Of a DNA stretch of 64,000 bases, positions 42,487 through 54,500 are shown piece by piece. Source of the stretch: Akkermansia sp. N21116 (lineage in GTDB: Bacteria > Verrucomicrobiota > Verrucomicrobiia > Verrucomicrobiales > Akkermansiaceae). The DNA is taken from positions 1,922,001 to 1,986,000 of the forward strand of contig NZ_CP139035.1 of NCBI RefSeq assembly GCF_029854705.2, given 5' to 3'. The position numbers and the translations under genes were made by a program. Position 1 is the stretch's first letter. The number at the start of each line of letters is the position of its first letter. The notes below the pieces were generated by a model that was given only the letters and a program-made list of their open reading frames with translations, searched no databases and was not told where the DNA came from.

Positions 42487-43719
42487 ATGTTTCGGACTAA
42501 AGATCTGCTCGTGGTCACCTCTCTCCCGGAGGAGAAAGTCCCCTTGTGGACGCGCGACTATATTCTGGCTTGTTGTTCCAACTTGATGATGGGTCTTGCC
42601 TTCTTTGAACTGGTTCCCGTCCTTCCCTTGTATTTGACGGGTACTCTGCGTGTCTCTTCCGGTTGGCTGGGATGGATCATGTCGATTTATGTGGTTGCGG
42701 CCATTATATCCCGCCCCTGGTTTGCCCAGAAGGTCGATACGGGGGACCGTAAAAGAATTTATATCGTTGTATATGTTCTTCTGGCCCTCTCCTTTTCCGG
42801 TTATGCTGTGGCGACGACGGCTTTGTTCGTGTTGTTGACACGTTTTGTCCAAGGGGTGATATGGGGAGGGATGACGACATCGGGGCCGACTTTGGCCGTC
42901 GATATCATTCCGCCTTCACGACGTGGGGAGGGATTGGGATTCTTCGGCATGACGATGACGCTGGGCATGTGTCTGGGACCTGTGATCGGTCTTGAGTTCT
43001 ACCAGAAAAACGGGTTTGAATTTATTACGTGGACATCGTTGGTTTTGTGTTTGTGCGGCGCCGGGATTGCCTCTCTGATCCGTGCTCCGAGAGCTCCCCG
43101 TCAGGAAGCCGTCCGGGAAACGCCCGGAAGTGTTCTGGATCGGCTTGTGCTGCGTGTTGGTATTCCTTTGGCTGTCAATGTGATGATGGCTTCCTTCTCC
43201 TATGGAGTCGTAGCGGTGTATTCGGCCTTGTACGGCAAGATGTACGGCTTCCGTTATGCCGGCTTGTTTTATGCCTTGATGGGGGCAGGCATGTTGATTT
43301 CACGATTTATTGTCGGGCGGCAGATTGATCGTGGTCGAGTGGCGGAGTTGTCTGTCATTTCCCTATCTATTCTGACGTTTAGCTTTGCATCGCTTGCTTT
43401 GTTCCCTCTGGAGGGGATTTATTATGCATCGGCCATACTGATCGGCTTTGGATTCGGTATCTTTATCCCCACGTTTCAAACAATGAAGCTGAACATGGCG
43501 GACCGCGGGCATCGGGGCGCGGTGAATTCTACGTTCTTTACGGCTTTTGATATCGGAGTTGGGGCTGGAATGTTTTTCGGGGGGAAGATTTTTGCATGGT
43601 TGAGCTTGAACTGGGCATTTGGCGTGGGTGCCATGCTTAACCTCTTGGCAATTGTCTATTTTTATCGGATTTCCCTGGATCACTACCGACGGAACAAACT
43701 TGGCGTGGATTCGGAATGA
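42487..43719 (+). CDS. MFS transporter
   Basis: A 410-residue polytopic protein with about twelve membrane helices. The loop between helices 2 and 3 reads RPWFAQKVDTGDRKR, close to the MFS A-motif. A second copy of the pattern (SRFIVGRQIDRGR) sits in the C-terminal half. It resembles the drug/multidrug and arabinose-type efflux subgroup. The substrate cannot be told. It starts at ATG 42487, with an in-frame TTG 27 bases earlier. It is divergent from the transglutaminase-like gene and followed by a long-stem terminator. Confidence 0.85.
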   Translation: MFRTKDLLVVTSLPEEKVPLWTRDYILACCSNLMMGLAFFELVPVLPLYLTGTLRVSSGWLGWIMSIYVVAAIISRPWFAQKVDTGDRKRIYIVVYVLLALSFSGYAVATTALFVLLTRFVQGVIWGGMTTSGPTLAVDIIPPSRRGEGLGFFGMTMTLGMCLGPVIGLEFYQKNGFEFITWTSLVLCLCGAGIASLIRAPRAPRQEAVRETPGSVLDRLVLRVGIPLAVNVMMASFSYGVVAVYSALYGKMYGFRYAGLFYALMGAGMLISRFIVGRQIDRGRVAELSVISLSILTFSFASLALFPLEGIYYASAILIGFGFGIFIPTFQTMKLNMADRGHRGAVNSTFFTAFDIGVGAGMFFGGKIFAWLSLNWAFGVGAMLNLLAIVYFYRISLDHYRRNKLGVDSE

Positions 43720-43737
43720 CCGAACTCTCCGGGAAAA

Positions 43738-43777
43738 TAAGAACCCCGCCGAAATAAAGCCGGCGGGGCTCTTATTT
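43738..43777 (+). terminator. Terminator after MFS gene
   Basis: CCCCGCCG/CGGCGGGG stem extended by AATAAG/CTTATT on the outside, with a 9-nt loop. The plus-strand 3' arm ends in CTTATTT. Confidence 0.82.
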
Positions 43778-43963
43778 ACTACCTATGAAATACAGAGCGC
43801 CGAATAAAGGGGGAAACATGGCTCTCTCCTTCCAGACTCCCCTAGGTTCTCTGTTACTGCATTTGACATCGATTTTTTGGAAAATGTTCAAAAAAAAAGA
43901 ATGGTTTTTTTTACTGGAGCAAATTCTTGACTACGGGGCGCGAGCCAGCATGATAGCCACGTT

Positions 43964-44929
43964 ATGCGCATTTTGACCGGATTGCAACCTAGCGGAATTG
44001 TTCACATTGGCAATTATTTCGGAGCCATGGAACCGGCCGTACGCCTGCAGGAGCAGGGGGAGGCATTTTATTTCATTGCCGATTACCACGCAATGACGAC
44101 TGTCCATGAACCGGAAAAACTCCGTGAGTTCGTCCGTGGTCTGGCGATGGATTTCCTGTCTGTCGGTCTGAACCCGGAACGTTGCGTCTTTTTTCGCCAG
44201 TCGAGTATTCCGGAAGTGAATGAACTGTCGTGGATTCTCGGTAGCGTTTGTCCGATGGGGCTTCTTGAACGTTGCCACTCGTACAAGGATAAGCTTGCCA
44301 AGGGTTTTTCCCCCAGCTATGGGCTTTTTGCTTATCCCGTGTTGATGGCAGCGGATATTCTTCTGTACGATTCAGACCAGGTGCCCGTCGGAAAGGATCA
44401 GAAGCAGCATGTAGAAGTGACTCGCGATTTGGCCGGCAAATTCAATGAACAGTTTGGCGAGGGATTGCTGAAGTTGCCTGATCCGATTATTGCTGAAAGC
44501 ACGGCTGTCGTTCCTGGCCTGGATGGTCAGAAGATGAGCAAGAGTTACGGTAATACCCTTCCCATTTTCGGAGATGAGAAACCGTTGCGCAAGCTGGTGA
44601 TGCGGATTCCGACGGATTCTACCCCTCTGGAGGATCCCAAGCCGGTGGATGGATCGGTTATTCTTCAACTGTACAAGCTGTTTGCCTCCGCAGATGACTA
44701 TTCCTCCATGGTGGATGATTTCAAGAAAGGCGGTTGTGGGTATGGGGACTTCAAGAAGCGCTTGTTTGACGCTTACTGGGAGTATTTCCGCCGTGCTCGT
44801 GAACGGCGTGCCGAGTTGGAAAACAATCCGGATTATGTGGATGAAGTTCTTGCCCAAGGGGCGGAACGGGCGCGTGTGGAAGCGGCCAAGGTGATGGATC
44901 GTGTTCGGAAGGCCGTGGGGTTAAGATAA
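43964..44929 (+). CDS. trpS: Tryptophanyl-tRNA synthetase
   Basis: A 321-residue class I aminoacyl-tRNA synthetase that charges tRNA-Trp. The signatures are PSGIVHIGNY (HIGH motif, with Asn replacing the last His as is usual in TrpRS), DSDQVPVGKDQKQH and GQKMSKSYGN (KMSKS). The length is normal. It is monocistronic, between two terminators. Confidence 0.97.
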   Translation: MRILTGLQPSGIVHIGNYFGAMEPAVRLQEQGEAFYFIADYHAMTTVHEPEKLREFVRGLAMDFLSVGLNPERCVFFRQSSIPEVNELSWILGSVCPMGLLERCHSYKDKLAKGFSPSYGLFAYPVLMAADILLYDSDQVPVGKDQKQHVEVTRDLAGKFNEQFGEGLLKLPDPIIAESTAVVPGLDGQKMSKSYGNTLPIFGDEKPLRKLVMRIPTDSTPLEDPKPVDGSVILQLYKLFASADDYSSMVDDFKKGGCGYGDFKKRLFDAYWEYFRRARERRAELENNPDYVDEVLAQGAERARVEAAKVMDRVRKAVGLR

Positions 44930-44962
44930 AAGCGGGAGCGATTTGCTCTTGATTTGTTTCAA

Positions 44963-45003
44963 GCGCCGCAGGGATCACTGATCTTCTGCGGCGCAATTTT
45001 TTT
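44963..45003 (+). terminator. Terminator after trpS
   Basis: A perfect 9-bp stem GCGCCGCAG/CTGCGGCGC with a 14-nt loop, followed by AATTTTTTT. Confidence 0.88.
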
Positions 45004-45506
45004 GAGGTATGGCGGAGTCTGCCTACCGGAAGAGTTGTTCCGACCGGTTGTCTGGAACTGGTGAGGGGATAGTATTTTTTGAAGCGGATGGATAATTTTA
45101 TGTAAATATATATTTTTTCAACAACAGGTGAAGTTGTTTTTGAATTGCAGATTTTTATAATGAAATGAATATTTCCATGTGTTCGATTTGGAAATTCAAT
45201 TTGATAGATTCGGAATATATGGATTTTTGATATTGGAGAAATATGCTTGTATTTTATCCATTTAAATCGATATTTTTAAAAATATTGAAGTTTTGTAAGC
45301 CTTATGTTGTTCGTATTTGGAAAGATATTTTTTGAGATATTTTGCTGTGTAATAACTAACTTATAATTATTGTGTTATTGTTTTTTAATGGGGTGTTTTA
45401 TGGTTATTGTAGTATCTTACATTGAGGCTATTTTCAAGTTGTTGTTTATTCTTGATAATGGTGTATTAAAGTGTTAATTAAAATAAACAGTATTTTTCTT
45501 TTTGCG
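45004..45506. other. AT-rich gene-free leader upstream of the autotransporter
   Basis: About 500 bp without a convincing ORF. One counted line (45241-45300) is only 20% GC, against about 50% in flanking genes. It holds many T-runs and A/T tracts, which suggests bent DNA and possible binding by nucleoid proteins or a complex promoter. No riboswitch or repeat was recognised. Confidence 0.6.
45442..45469 (+). promoter_or_regulatory. Possible autotransporter promoter
   Basis: TTGTTT, a 16-nt spacer and TATTAA, ending 37 bp ahead of the chosen ATG at 45507. In so AT-rich a region chance matches are likely. Confidence 0.3.
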
Positions 45507-48500
45507 ATGAAACTCAGACTACCTCTTCTTTTAGCTGCGGCCGTTATGGCTTGCTATTCCCATGTTTCCTTTGGTGCGGATCCTTCGTCTTCCGGAGGTT
45601 TCAGTATCAATATCTGTACGGGGGACTCTGCCTCCGTAAGCGGAACGGATGAAATCGGAATGGTCGGCGTTCAGGCCGATAACTGGTTCAATTGGACTCC
45701 TGCCGCAGCCAATACTCCCGTGGGTATCACCAAAGACAATGCCGGAGCAGCTCTTTCGGGGGTAACCATTTCGACAACAAGAACGAACACATGGGGACCG
45801 AGTTCGGCCAATAAAACGACCGAGACGGATAAGCTTCTCTCTACCTATCTCGATGCTGGTGCATCGGATACCTTTACTATCACGATAGCCGGAGTTCCCT
45901 ATTTGTCTTCAACTCTCTATTTGATTATGTCCGGAGACGGAGGGACATTTTCAGCCGAGAATATCAATGGGACCAATTGGACCTACAAAGACGGAGCGAT
46001 GGTTGAGGGAACGGAAGCCTGGGGAAATCGCAGTGCCAATCAAGGGGCTTTGACATTGGGAACTAATGTTTTGCAGGTTGATAATATTGCCGGTGGCAGC
46101 ATTTCCATTACGAACGTAAGGAGTGCCGGGCGAGGGACGATTGCGGGGATACAGGTTGTCGATACATATGAGGGAACTTATTTGTACCGGACTCTTGACT
46201 CCACGGGAGGGGCGTGGTCCGATGCTTTATGGTCTGAGACGGATGGTACGACCGGTACTCTTGCCTGGGGAGGAACTGGAAATGGAGCTGTTCTCAAGGC
46301 GGACGCAGGCGGATCGACATTGACTTTGTCCGGAACGGTTGTATCGGACGGTGTTATCCTTCAATCCGGGAAATTGATTCTTTCCGGAGGAACGCTTAAT
46401 ATGACGGGACCGGCCGCGTTTGTGACGGGGCAGGCAAGCTCGATCAAGTTTGATGGAACCACCGTTACTTCAAGTGGTACCCTGGTCTTATCGGGTTCAG
46501 GCACATACGAGATTTCAGATTTATTGTACCTTCCTCTTTCTGTGGATGTAACGGGAGGTACTCTCAATGTTTCAGCGGGAGCGACGGTCCGGGATGGCAG
46601 TACTATACGTTTTGTCAATTCTTCGGTTTTAGATTCTTCTTCCCTGACCATTGAATCGGGAGGTTCCGTTCGTGTTGGTGCGAATATATTCAATACACTG
46701 AAAGTCGATTCCGTATCAGGCAGCGGGGAGCTTGCTTTGGATATTCCCATGGGGTTCGATAAGGAGAATCTTCCCGATCTGCACAGTTTGTTGGAGGATT
46801 TCGATGGGATGTTGACGCTGGGCAGTCCCGGTGAATATTATTTTAATTATACGGGATCGACAGATTTCAGTGCAAACATTCTGATTGGCAAGGAAGGGAT
46901 GACGGTACATGTGGAAAAAGGTGCCACGTTTCGTCTGAACCCTATCAATAGTGGATCGAATACGTTCCTGAACGATATGATTCTGGAGGCAGGCAGCAGC
47001 TTTTACAAACAGGACTCTAGTTTGCTGAATTTAGCAGGCAATATCCTGATGAATGGCAATGTAACCGATTCCATTATCATAACCGGTCAGTGGGGGGCAA
47101 AATCGACTCTTTTCTCAGGAAAAATTTCCGGTCAAGGAACAGTTCAATTGAGGTTAAGCGGTAATCTTTCGGAAACTTTCAGGATCAACAATGCTACCAA
47201 TGACTTTTCCGGAACCTGGCTGGTAGGCCGGAACGATGGAGGAGACAACATCACTCTCCAACTGGAAGCCGATGCTATTTCGATGGCTTCTGTAGAATTG
47301 ACCAACAAAGGGATATTGAGAAACAATGTTGAAAGCGCCTCTCTTGTCAATTTGACAGGAACGATGGCTGATGGCCAGGTTACTTCCGGAGCGGCGGATG
47401 GGAGTTTCAATACTCTGATCGTCAAGGGAACTGCCAATTACGCCGGCAAGATCGGCAAAAACCTCAATCTGAACCTTGCAGGGGGTGTGGCGCATGTCCT
47501 GTCGGGAGATTTGAGCGCTTTCACCGGAACGATTACTGTTGCCGACAATGCTGCCTCCAATTTGACCCTTTCGGGAAGTTCTTCCGCCGATGGGGTCAAT
47601 CTGTCCATGAGTCAGGGGAATTTAACGACGGGAGTGAAAGTGAATTTGCTCTCGGCCGATTCATCGGCTTTGACTCTATCTCTGACTGCCGGAGGGCAAA
47701 TTGTTGTTACGGGAACTGCATCGGCATTCGCCTCGACGACGGTAACGGGTGCTGGAATGATCGGCATGGATTTGAATTCCTCGGCGGGAACTCTTGATTT
47801 GGGCGATTTTACCATCGGAGCTACAGGTGGTTTCCTGCGGATCGATCTGTCCAATACCGATGATCTCAGTCAGTTTTCCCTGACTGCTACGGGGACGTCT
47901 TTGGATGTTCTTCGAGGATCCTTGACGGCATCCGCCGGCAACAAGTTGTATGTGGCAAGCGGTTATACAGGGAATAATGTCTCCTTCTCCGAAATGAACC
48001 TTTTGGTGAATGAAAGTGAGTCCGGTGCCGACAAATACTATTACCGCAATGGAGGTTCCGTTACCCTGTCCCAGTCGGAATATTCGATGAATTCCCTTCT
48101 GATCAACGGTGATGCCGATGAGGCGACGACGGATGAAATCATCCTGAACGGAGCGGCTCTTTCTGCGGATTCTCTGACTTTTACCTCTTCCGACGCTTAT
48201 GCAATCAATGATGGCGAGACTGCCGGTAGTCTCGAAGCGGGACAGCTTTCCCTTCTTGGGGCGGGAACACTGACGTTGAATACGGCGTCCACGATCGGGA
48301 GTATTACGGGATCCGGTTCACTCGTTGTATCCAAAAATACGATCATTCAGTCGGGAACGACAACATTGGCGAGTCTGAACTTTAATGGTACGACGTTGAC
48401 TTTAGGGAATGGCAGTGATGAAAAAGCGGATATTATTTCTGAAATTCGAATCAATCAAACTGCAGATACCAATTTGATTCTGAAAAACGGTTCTTCCTTG

Positions 48501-51500
48501 ACGTTGGAGGCTTTCCATTTGCTGGGAGTCGATTCGAAGGGATCTACCTTCAATTTAGGAGGAGAAGATGGAACTGACAGGGGGGTATTGAACATACAAA
48601 GATATGCAGGAGCTGATGCATACCTGTCAGGTACGACGGCTTTTAATATCAAGACCGGCAATGTGATGAACATCCTGGGGGCTGTTGATGGAACTTCCGG
48701 AACGGGAGCTTTTGTCCTTGGGCATTGGAATTATACAACGTCGGTCAATGTGTCTGGTGTTTTGAATATTTTGAATGCCCATATCGGCGTTGTGTCGGCA
48801 ACGAATGCTACTCTCAACATCAATGAAGGCGGTGTTGTGAACATCAAAGGTCTTGATTTGGCATACAAACGCGATGCTGCAGCCAAAATTGCCGTCGTAC
48901 TCAACGAAGGCGGCATGATTAATATGGGTGAGGACGGTATCGGCAAAACAACGGGTACGGCCGACGCGTTTACGCTCACCTTGAATGGAGGAACACTGGG
49001 TATTCTGAATACCGTGGATTCCTGGACCGGAGTCAAGGCAATGACTATCGGAGGTTCCGTCACGCTTAATACGGACAAATATACACCGGACACAACAGCC
49101 CAAGGTTCCGATTACGACGGTTATCTGGGAGGGGTGGGGACGATTACGATCAGCGGCGGCCTGACGGGCGTTGCCGGTACGGCCAACTTGACGATTGCGG
49201 GAGGAGGAGAAGTCGTTCTTTCCGGAGCCAACGATGATTATCAAGGAGGTATCACTATTGAATCGGGAGCGACCTTGACGGCTACGGGCGACAATAACAA
49301 GACCCTCGGCGGAGACAATGCCGTCGTGACTCTTCAGGACGAAAGCAAGCTTGTGTTCGGCGGTACGACCATGAATGCTGATTTTGCCTTTAAAGGCAAC
49401 ATTGTCGGCAATGGGAAAGGTACAATCGAGTCGTCTACCAATGTCACGCTTTCCGATATCAATGTCGATGTGGAGACAGTCAATATTACCGGAGGTAAAT
49501 TGATTTGGGATAATCAAACGACTTCTGAAACGAATCTCCTTCTTGGAGCAACAGTCAATATTGGACCGAATAGTACGCTCCAGCTCAAATTCCCGGGATC
49601 TACCTCCAAGCAAAACGTTGTCCAAAGTGCCGTCAATTTATCGGAGGGAGGAACTTTACAGCTGGGAACAGGGTATGTAGCAGGAGGCGGCGCAATTGTC
49701 TTCAATATCGAATTTGCCCAAGGAATTACCATCCAGCCTTCCTCCGAAGCTGTCGTCGAAAAAGCTCTTCTCCAACTACCTTCCTGGGAACGTGTTTATT
49801 CCGTATCCAAATTGAATGGATCCGGTAATCTGGAAATTTCCAGGCAAGCCGGTGTGTATACCGTGGATGAAAACAAAAGTCTTTTCATTATCTCCGGAGT
49901 AGATGACGATTCTTCCAAGTGGTTTACTGGAACGATTTCTCTGACGAATGGAGATTCCGGCGATAATGAGGTTACCAAATATTTCAGACTGGTTCTCAAC
50001 CACCAGAATGCCGCGGCCAAGGCTCTGATCTCCCTGGATAATGCCGCAACAAAGCTTCGTTTGGGGGTTGCAGATGTTACGATAGCCGGTCTGAGATCGG
50101 CAAAAGCGGGAGCGATGTTGGAAAAATCAGCATCTTTGACTTCTCCCTCCAATTTGACAATCAATTACTCCGGATCTGATGCCCTGACCTTTAGCGGAAA
50201 GGTGACGGATGGCGTCAACGTGATCAAAACGGGAACGGGATCCCAGATCTTTGATGGCGATTTGACCGCTTTCAACGGTACCTTTACGGCGAAGGAGGGA
50301 CAATTGACGGTGACGGGTAAAACAACGGTTGCCGGAGCAGAAGAAGGGACGACTCTTCCCGTGGTGGGTTCGGGTACCCGGTTCAATCTTGACGGCGGCA
50401 AATTGAGTTTCCCGTCGTTGATCGCCGGTTCCACCTTGACGACGACATTGGCCTCCAATGGTTCGTTGACGGGGGCGTTATCATTGGACGGCGGCAGTGT
50501 CGTTGTCCTGAATGACCAAGTCAATACACAGTATGCCGTTTCGGACGGCGGCAGCATTACTCTTGGATCAGGTGTTGTCTTTGATCTCTCATCACTAGTC
50601 TCCCTGACAACAGGACACTATATCTATCAGATGTTTACGCTGGCCGGCGGATTTGATAAATCCAAAATTTCAAGTTACGGAATGGAGGTTGACGAGGATT
50701 CCCGTGACAAAATAGACTATCAGCTGGGGGCCGGCAATATGCTCCAAGTCGTTTTTGACAAGACGGATGTCACATTGACCTGGACAGGAGATGCCGATCT
50801 CTGGCAAACGAGGAATGATGCTTCTTCTTGGACTGCCGATATTCCTTCGGTGGATACCAGTTTCCATACGGGAGACAAAGTCGTCTTTACCAATGATGCC
50901 GCCGAGAAAACGGTATCAATCGTAGGAACGGTCAAGCCCAATACCATGGAAGTAACGGGAGGGGACTATACCTTCAATGCCGGGACGGACGGCACCATTG
51001 CCGGGAGTAGTTCTTTATCACTGACGGGCGGAAGCCTGACGATGAATCTGGCCAATACCGGATGGAACGGAGCCATTTCCGTCGGATCCGCCAAACTGGT
51101 TGCCAATACGGCCGGTGCCCTGGGAACGGGGACGCTGACCCTGAACAACGGTTCTACCCTGGGCTTTGTTTCCGAAGGGTTGGATTCCCTGGCTTCGATC
51201 AATATTGCCGACAGTGCCACGACAACTCTTTTGTGGTCTGGCGACCAGGGGACGCTGAATAACCGGTTTACGCTGGGAAGCAATTCCATTCTCAAAGTCG
51301 ATGCCGGAACTACGGCCGCGGCAGGGTCGTTGACCCAGGCGCTTGGTACCGGTCAGACGCTTCAGTTCAAGGGTGACTTTACGGGAGCCACGCTTGCTGT
51401 GACCGGCAGCGGCCTTCTGGAATTGCTGGACAGTGCCAAAGCTGCAACGAGTCTCACAAACGGAGTCAGTTACCAGGTCGGCAGCAACGCCGTGTTGGCT

Positions 51501-54500
51501 TTGTCGGGAACCGGAACATATTCTTCCGGCAACCTGACTGGTTCGGGAATTATTGAGTTGACGACAACAGGAACAACTACGCTTTCCTCATCCGGGGACA
51601 ATTCTTTCAGCGGTACGCTGGTACTTAAGAATGGCAACGGAACTCATCTTGTTTTGGGGGATGCTACCCCCGGATCCGGAACATTCAATCTCTCCGGACG
51701 TCCGGATGTTCAAATGGAAGCTGGTTCCAGCATGGTTCTGAACAGTCAGTTTTCCTCAACGGATATGGCTGTTGCCAAAACTAATGCCCTGACGATCGGC
51801 AATCTTTCCGGGACTGGCACGATTCGTGGAGACTGGAACACGAGTGACGGGGGGAACGGGCATAGGTTTATTTCAGTAACTCAGACGGACGATCTTGAGT
51901 TTTCCGGGACGATTATCAGTTCCGGGTCTATTGTGACCAATGTCGGCCTGTTGAAGAACGGCAGCGGGACATTGACTCTGAGCGGAGCCAACACATCACA
52001 GGCGGATCTGGACATCAACGCCGGCGGCATCATCCTGTCGGGTGCCGGCGTCTGGAAGGGCGCCATCAACCTGACGGCTGCCGGCTCTACTCTGACTTAC
52101 GCCAATACCTCCGACATCACGCAGGGAACGGCGGTCACCGCCGCCGCCGGTTCGTCCATCAACTTCACGGGCGGACAGACCTACACCCTCTCCAACGAAT
52201 CGAATGCCATTGCCGGCAGCGTCTCGGTCGGAAAGGCCGGAGACGCGACAGGCACGAAACTCGTCCTTTCCGGAGGATTCGGTGCCGGTTCCATCTCCCT
52301 GGCAACCGATCAGGATGCCCTGGAACTTTCCGGCGCCGACAAGGAACTCTCCGGCGAACTCTCCGGCAACGGTTCCCTGAGCGTTACAGGAGGCACCCAG
52401 ACGCTTTCTTATGCCAATTCCGCCTTTATCGGCGCCGTCTCGGTCTCGGGCGGCACGCTGCGCGCCGGGTCGAACACGGCCCTGGGGAACAGCGACATTG
52501 ACGTGTCGGGCACCGGCGCCTTGGACGTCAACGGAAAAACCCTCGCCAACAAAGTCGTCCTCACAGGCGGTTCCCTGGCGGGCGGCAACGCGTCGTCCAT
52601 CGGCGACCTCTCCGTCAACGTGGCCGGAGCAGCTTCCGCCAGCGTGAAAACCACGTCCCTGACCGGAGCCCTGAGCGTCGACAACCTCTCCCTCTCCTCC
52701 TACAACACCTTCGCCGCGAGCGACAACCTGATCGTCCGCAGCACGATGACGCTGGGCAGGGGCGCCCGGGCCACCGTGGCGGGCAACCTGGCTCTCGGCG
52801 GCTCGCTGCGACTGGACAGCCTGATTACGTCCCCGTCCACGGCCTCGCTGGCCATCACCGGCACGCTGACGTCGACGGCCTCTTCCGGGAACCTCACCAT
52901 CGACGTTTCCCGCACCTACCTCTCGCAGCTCACCACGGGCAATTACACCCTCGCCACCTATGCCACCCAGGGCAGCCTGACGCCGGAGCAGATCCTCGCC
53001 GGCAACGCCTACGCGGACGACAGCTCCGTCATGAACTGGAACGACGTTTCCAACGTCTACTCCTTCAAGCTGGACACCGCCTCGTCCGGCGGCATGACGA
53101 CCCTCGCCCTCGTCGCCTTCGTCGATACGGACAAAGCCTGGGTATGGGATGGTGCCTCCGTCGCCACATGGGATCCGTCTGCCTCCAACTGGATTCCCGT
53201 TTCCGGGGATACGAGCGGCACCAACACAGGCAAGGTCGTTTACTTCGGCTCCCCCTCCATCGGAGAAACCGACCGGACCGTCAACGTAGACGGCGAAGGA
53301 GTTGCCCCCATCTTCATGATGGTAGACACCAATACGACCTACACCTTCACGGGAGACGGTTCGATTGCCACGGACGAACTTGCCATGACCGGCATCGGTA
53401 CGACCGTCCTCGAGAATGCCAAGGCCGATGGGGCGTCCAATGCCATCAAGCGCATTTCCCTGCAGAAGGGTACCGTCAAAGTCACGTCGGATGCCGCCAT
53501 GGGCACGCCGGAAAGCATCTCCTTTGAAGGAGGCGTCCTGGAATACGGAACCTCCGGCCTCGCCGACGTCTCCGCCGCCATGAGCGTCAAGGACGGCTCC
53601 GGCCTCAACCTGGCCGTCTCCGAAGGGGCTTCGGCCACCGTCGGAAAACTTTCCGCCGACCTCGCCTCCGACACCTCCCTCGTCCTCAACAAGTACGGAG
53701 CCGGGGAACTCGTCCTCGACCAGGACTTCGCCGGCACGGCCAACGTCACCGGACTCTACGATCTCGCCGACACGGTCAACGTCGCCCGCGACGACAATGA
53801 CGCCGGCACGCTGACCCTCACCGACGGACACACCTACGGCGCCGTCAACGTCGGCTCCGCCCACACCCTCCGCATCGCCGACGATGCGGAAGTAACGGTG
53901 AACTCCATGATCGGCGGCATCGCCGACGAAACCGGCTCCACCGGCTACGGCACGGTTTCCATCGGATCCGGAGCCGTCCTCGCCATCGGCACGGCCGGAA
54001 CGCTCTCCACGGCCCTGGAACTGGGCAACGGCTCGGGCCTCGTCCTTGCCGACGGAGGAGAAGGTTCCCCCAACACCCTGGCCGGAGCCATCACCCTCTC
54101 GACCGAAGGCGACGGACAGGCCCGCGTCACCGGCGGAGGTACCGTCCTGCTGGCCGGAACGATCGCCTCGTCCGACATTGCCGGCAACACCTCGGCCCTG
54201 ACCCTCGAAAACGCCTCCTTCGACGCCTCCGGAGCCTCCTTCGCCGACACGGTCAACCTCACCCTCGGCACCGCCGACGCATCCGGCACCGCCACCCTCT
54301 TCGACCTCGGAAGCGACGCCTCCAAGGCCATCGCCCTGGCCGGACTCAACGTCCTCTCCGATGCCGCCGTCAAAGGCATCGCCGGGCAGACCCTCAGCTT
54401 CGGCTCCGGCTCGCTGGCAGGCACCCTCGACGGCGACTTCACCGTCCGTCTCACGGGAGGAGCCGACGGCGCCGGCAGCGTCTCCCTCGACGTGACCGAC

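Noticed and set aside
43785-43976. A 63-codon ORF ahead of trpS
   Set aside because: It overlaps the trpS start, has no ribosome site or family and follows a terminator with poly-A/T tracts.
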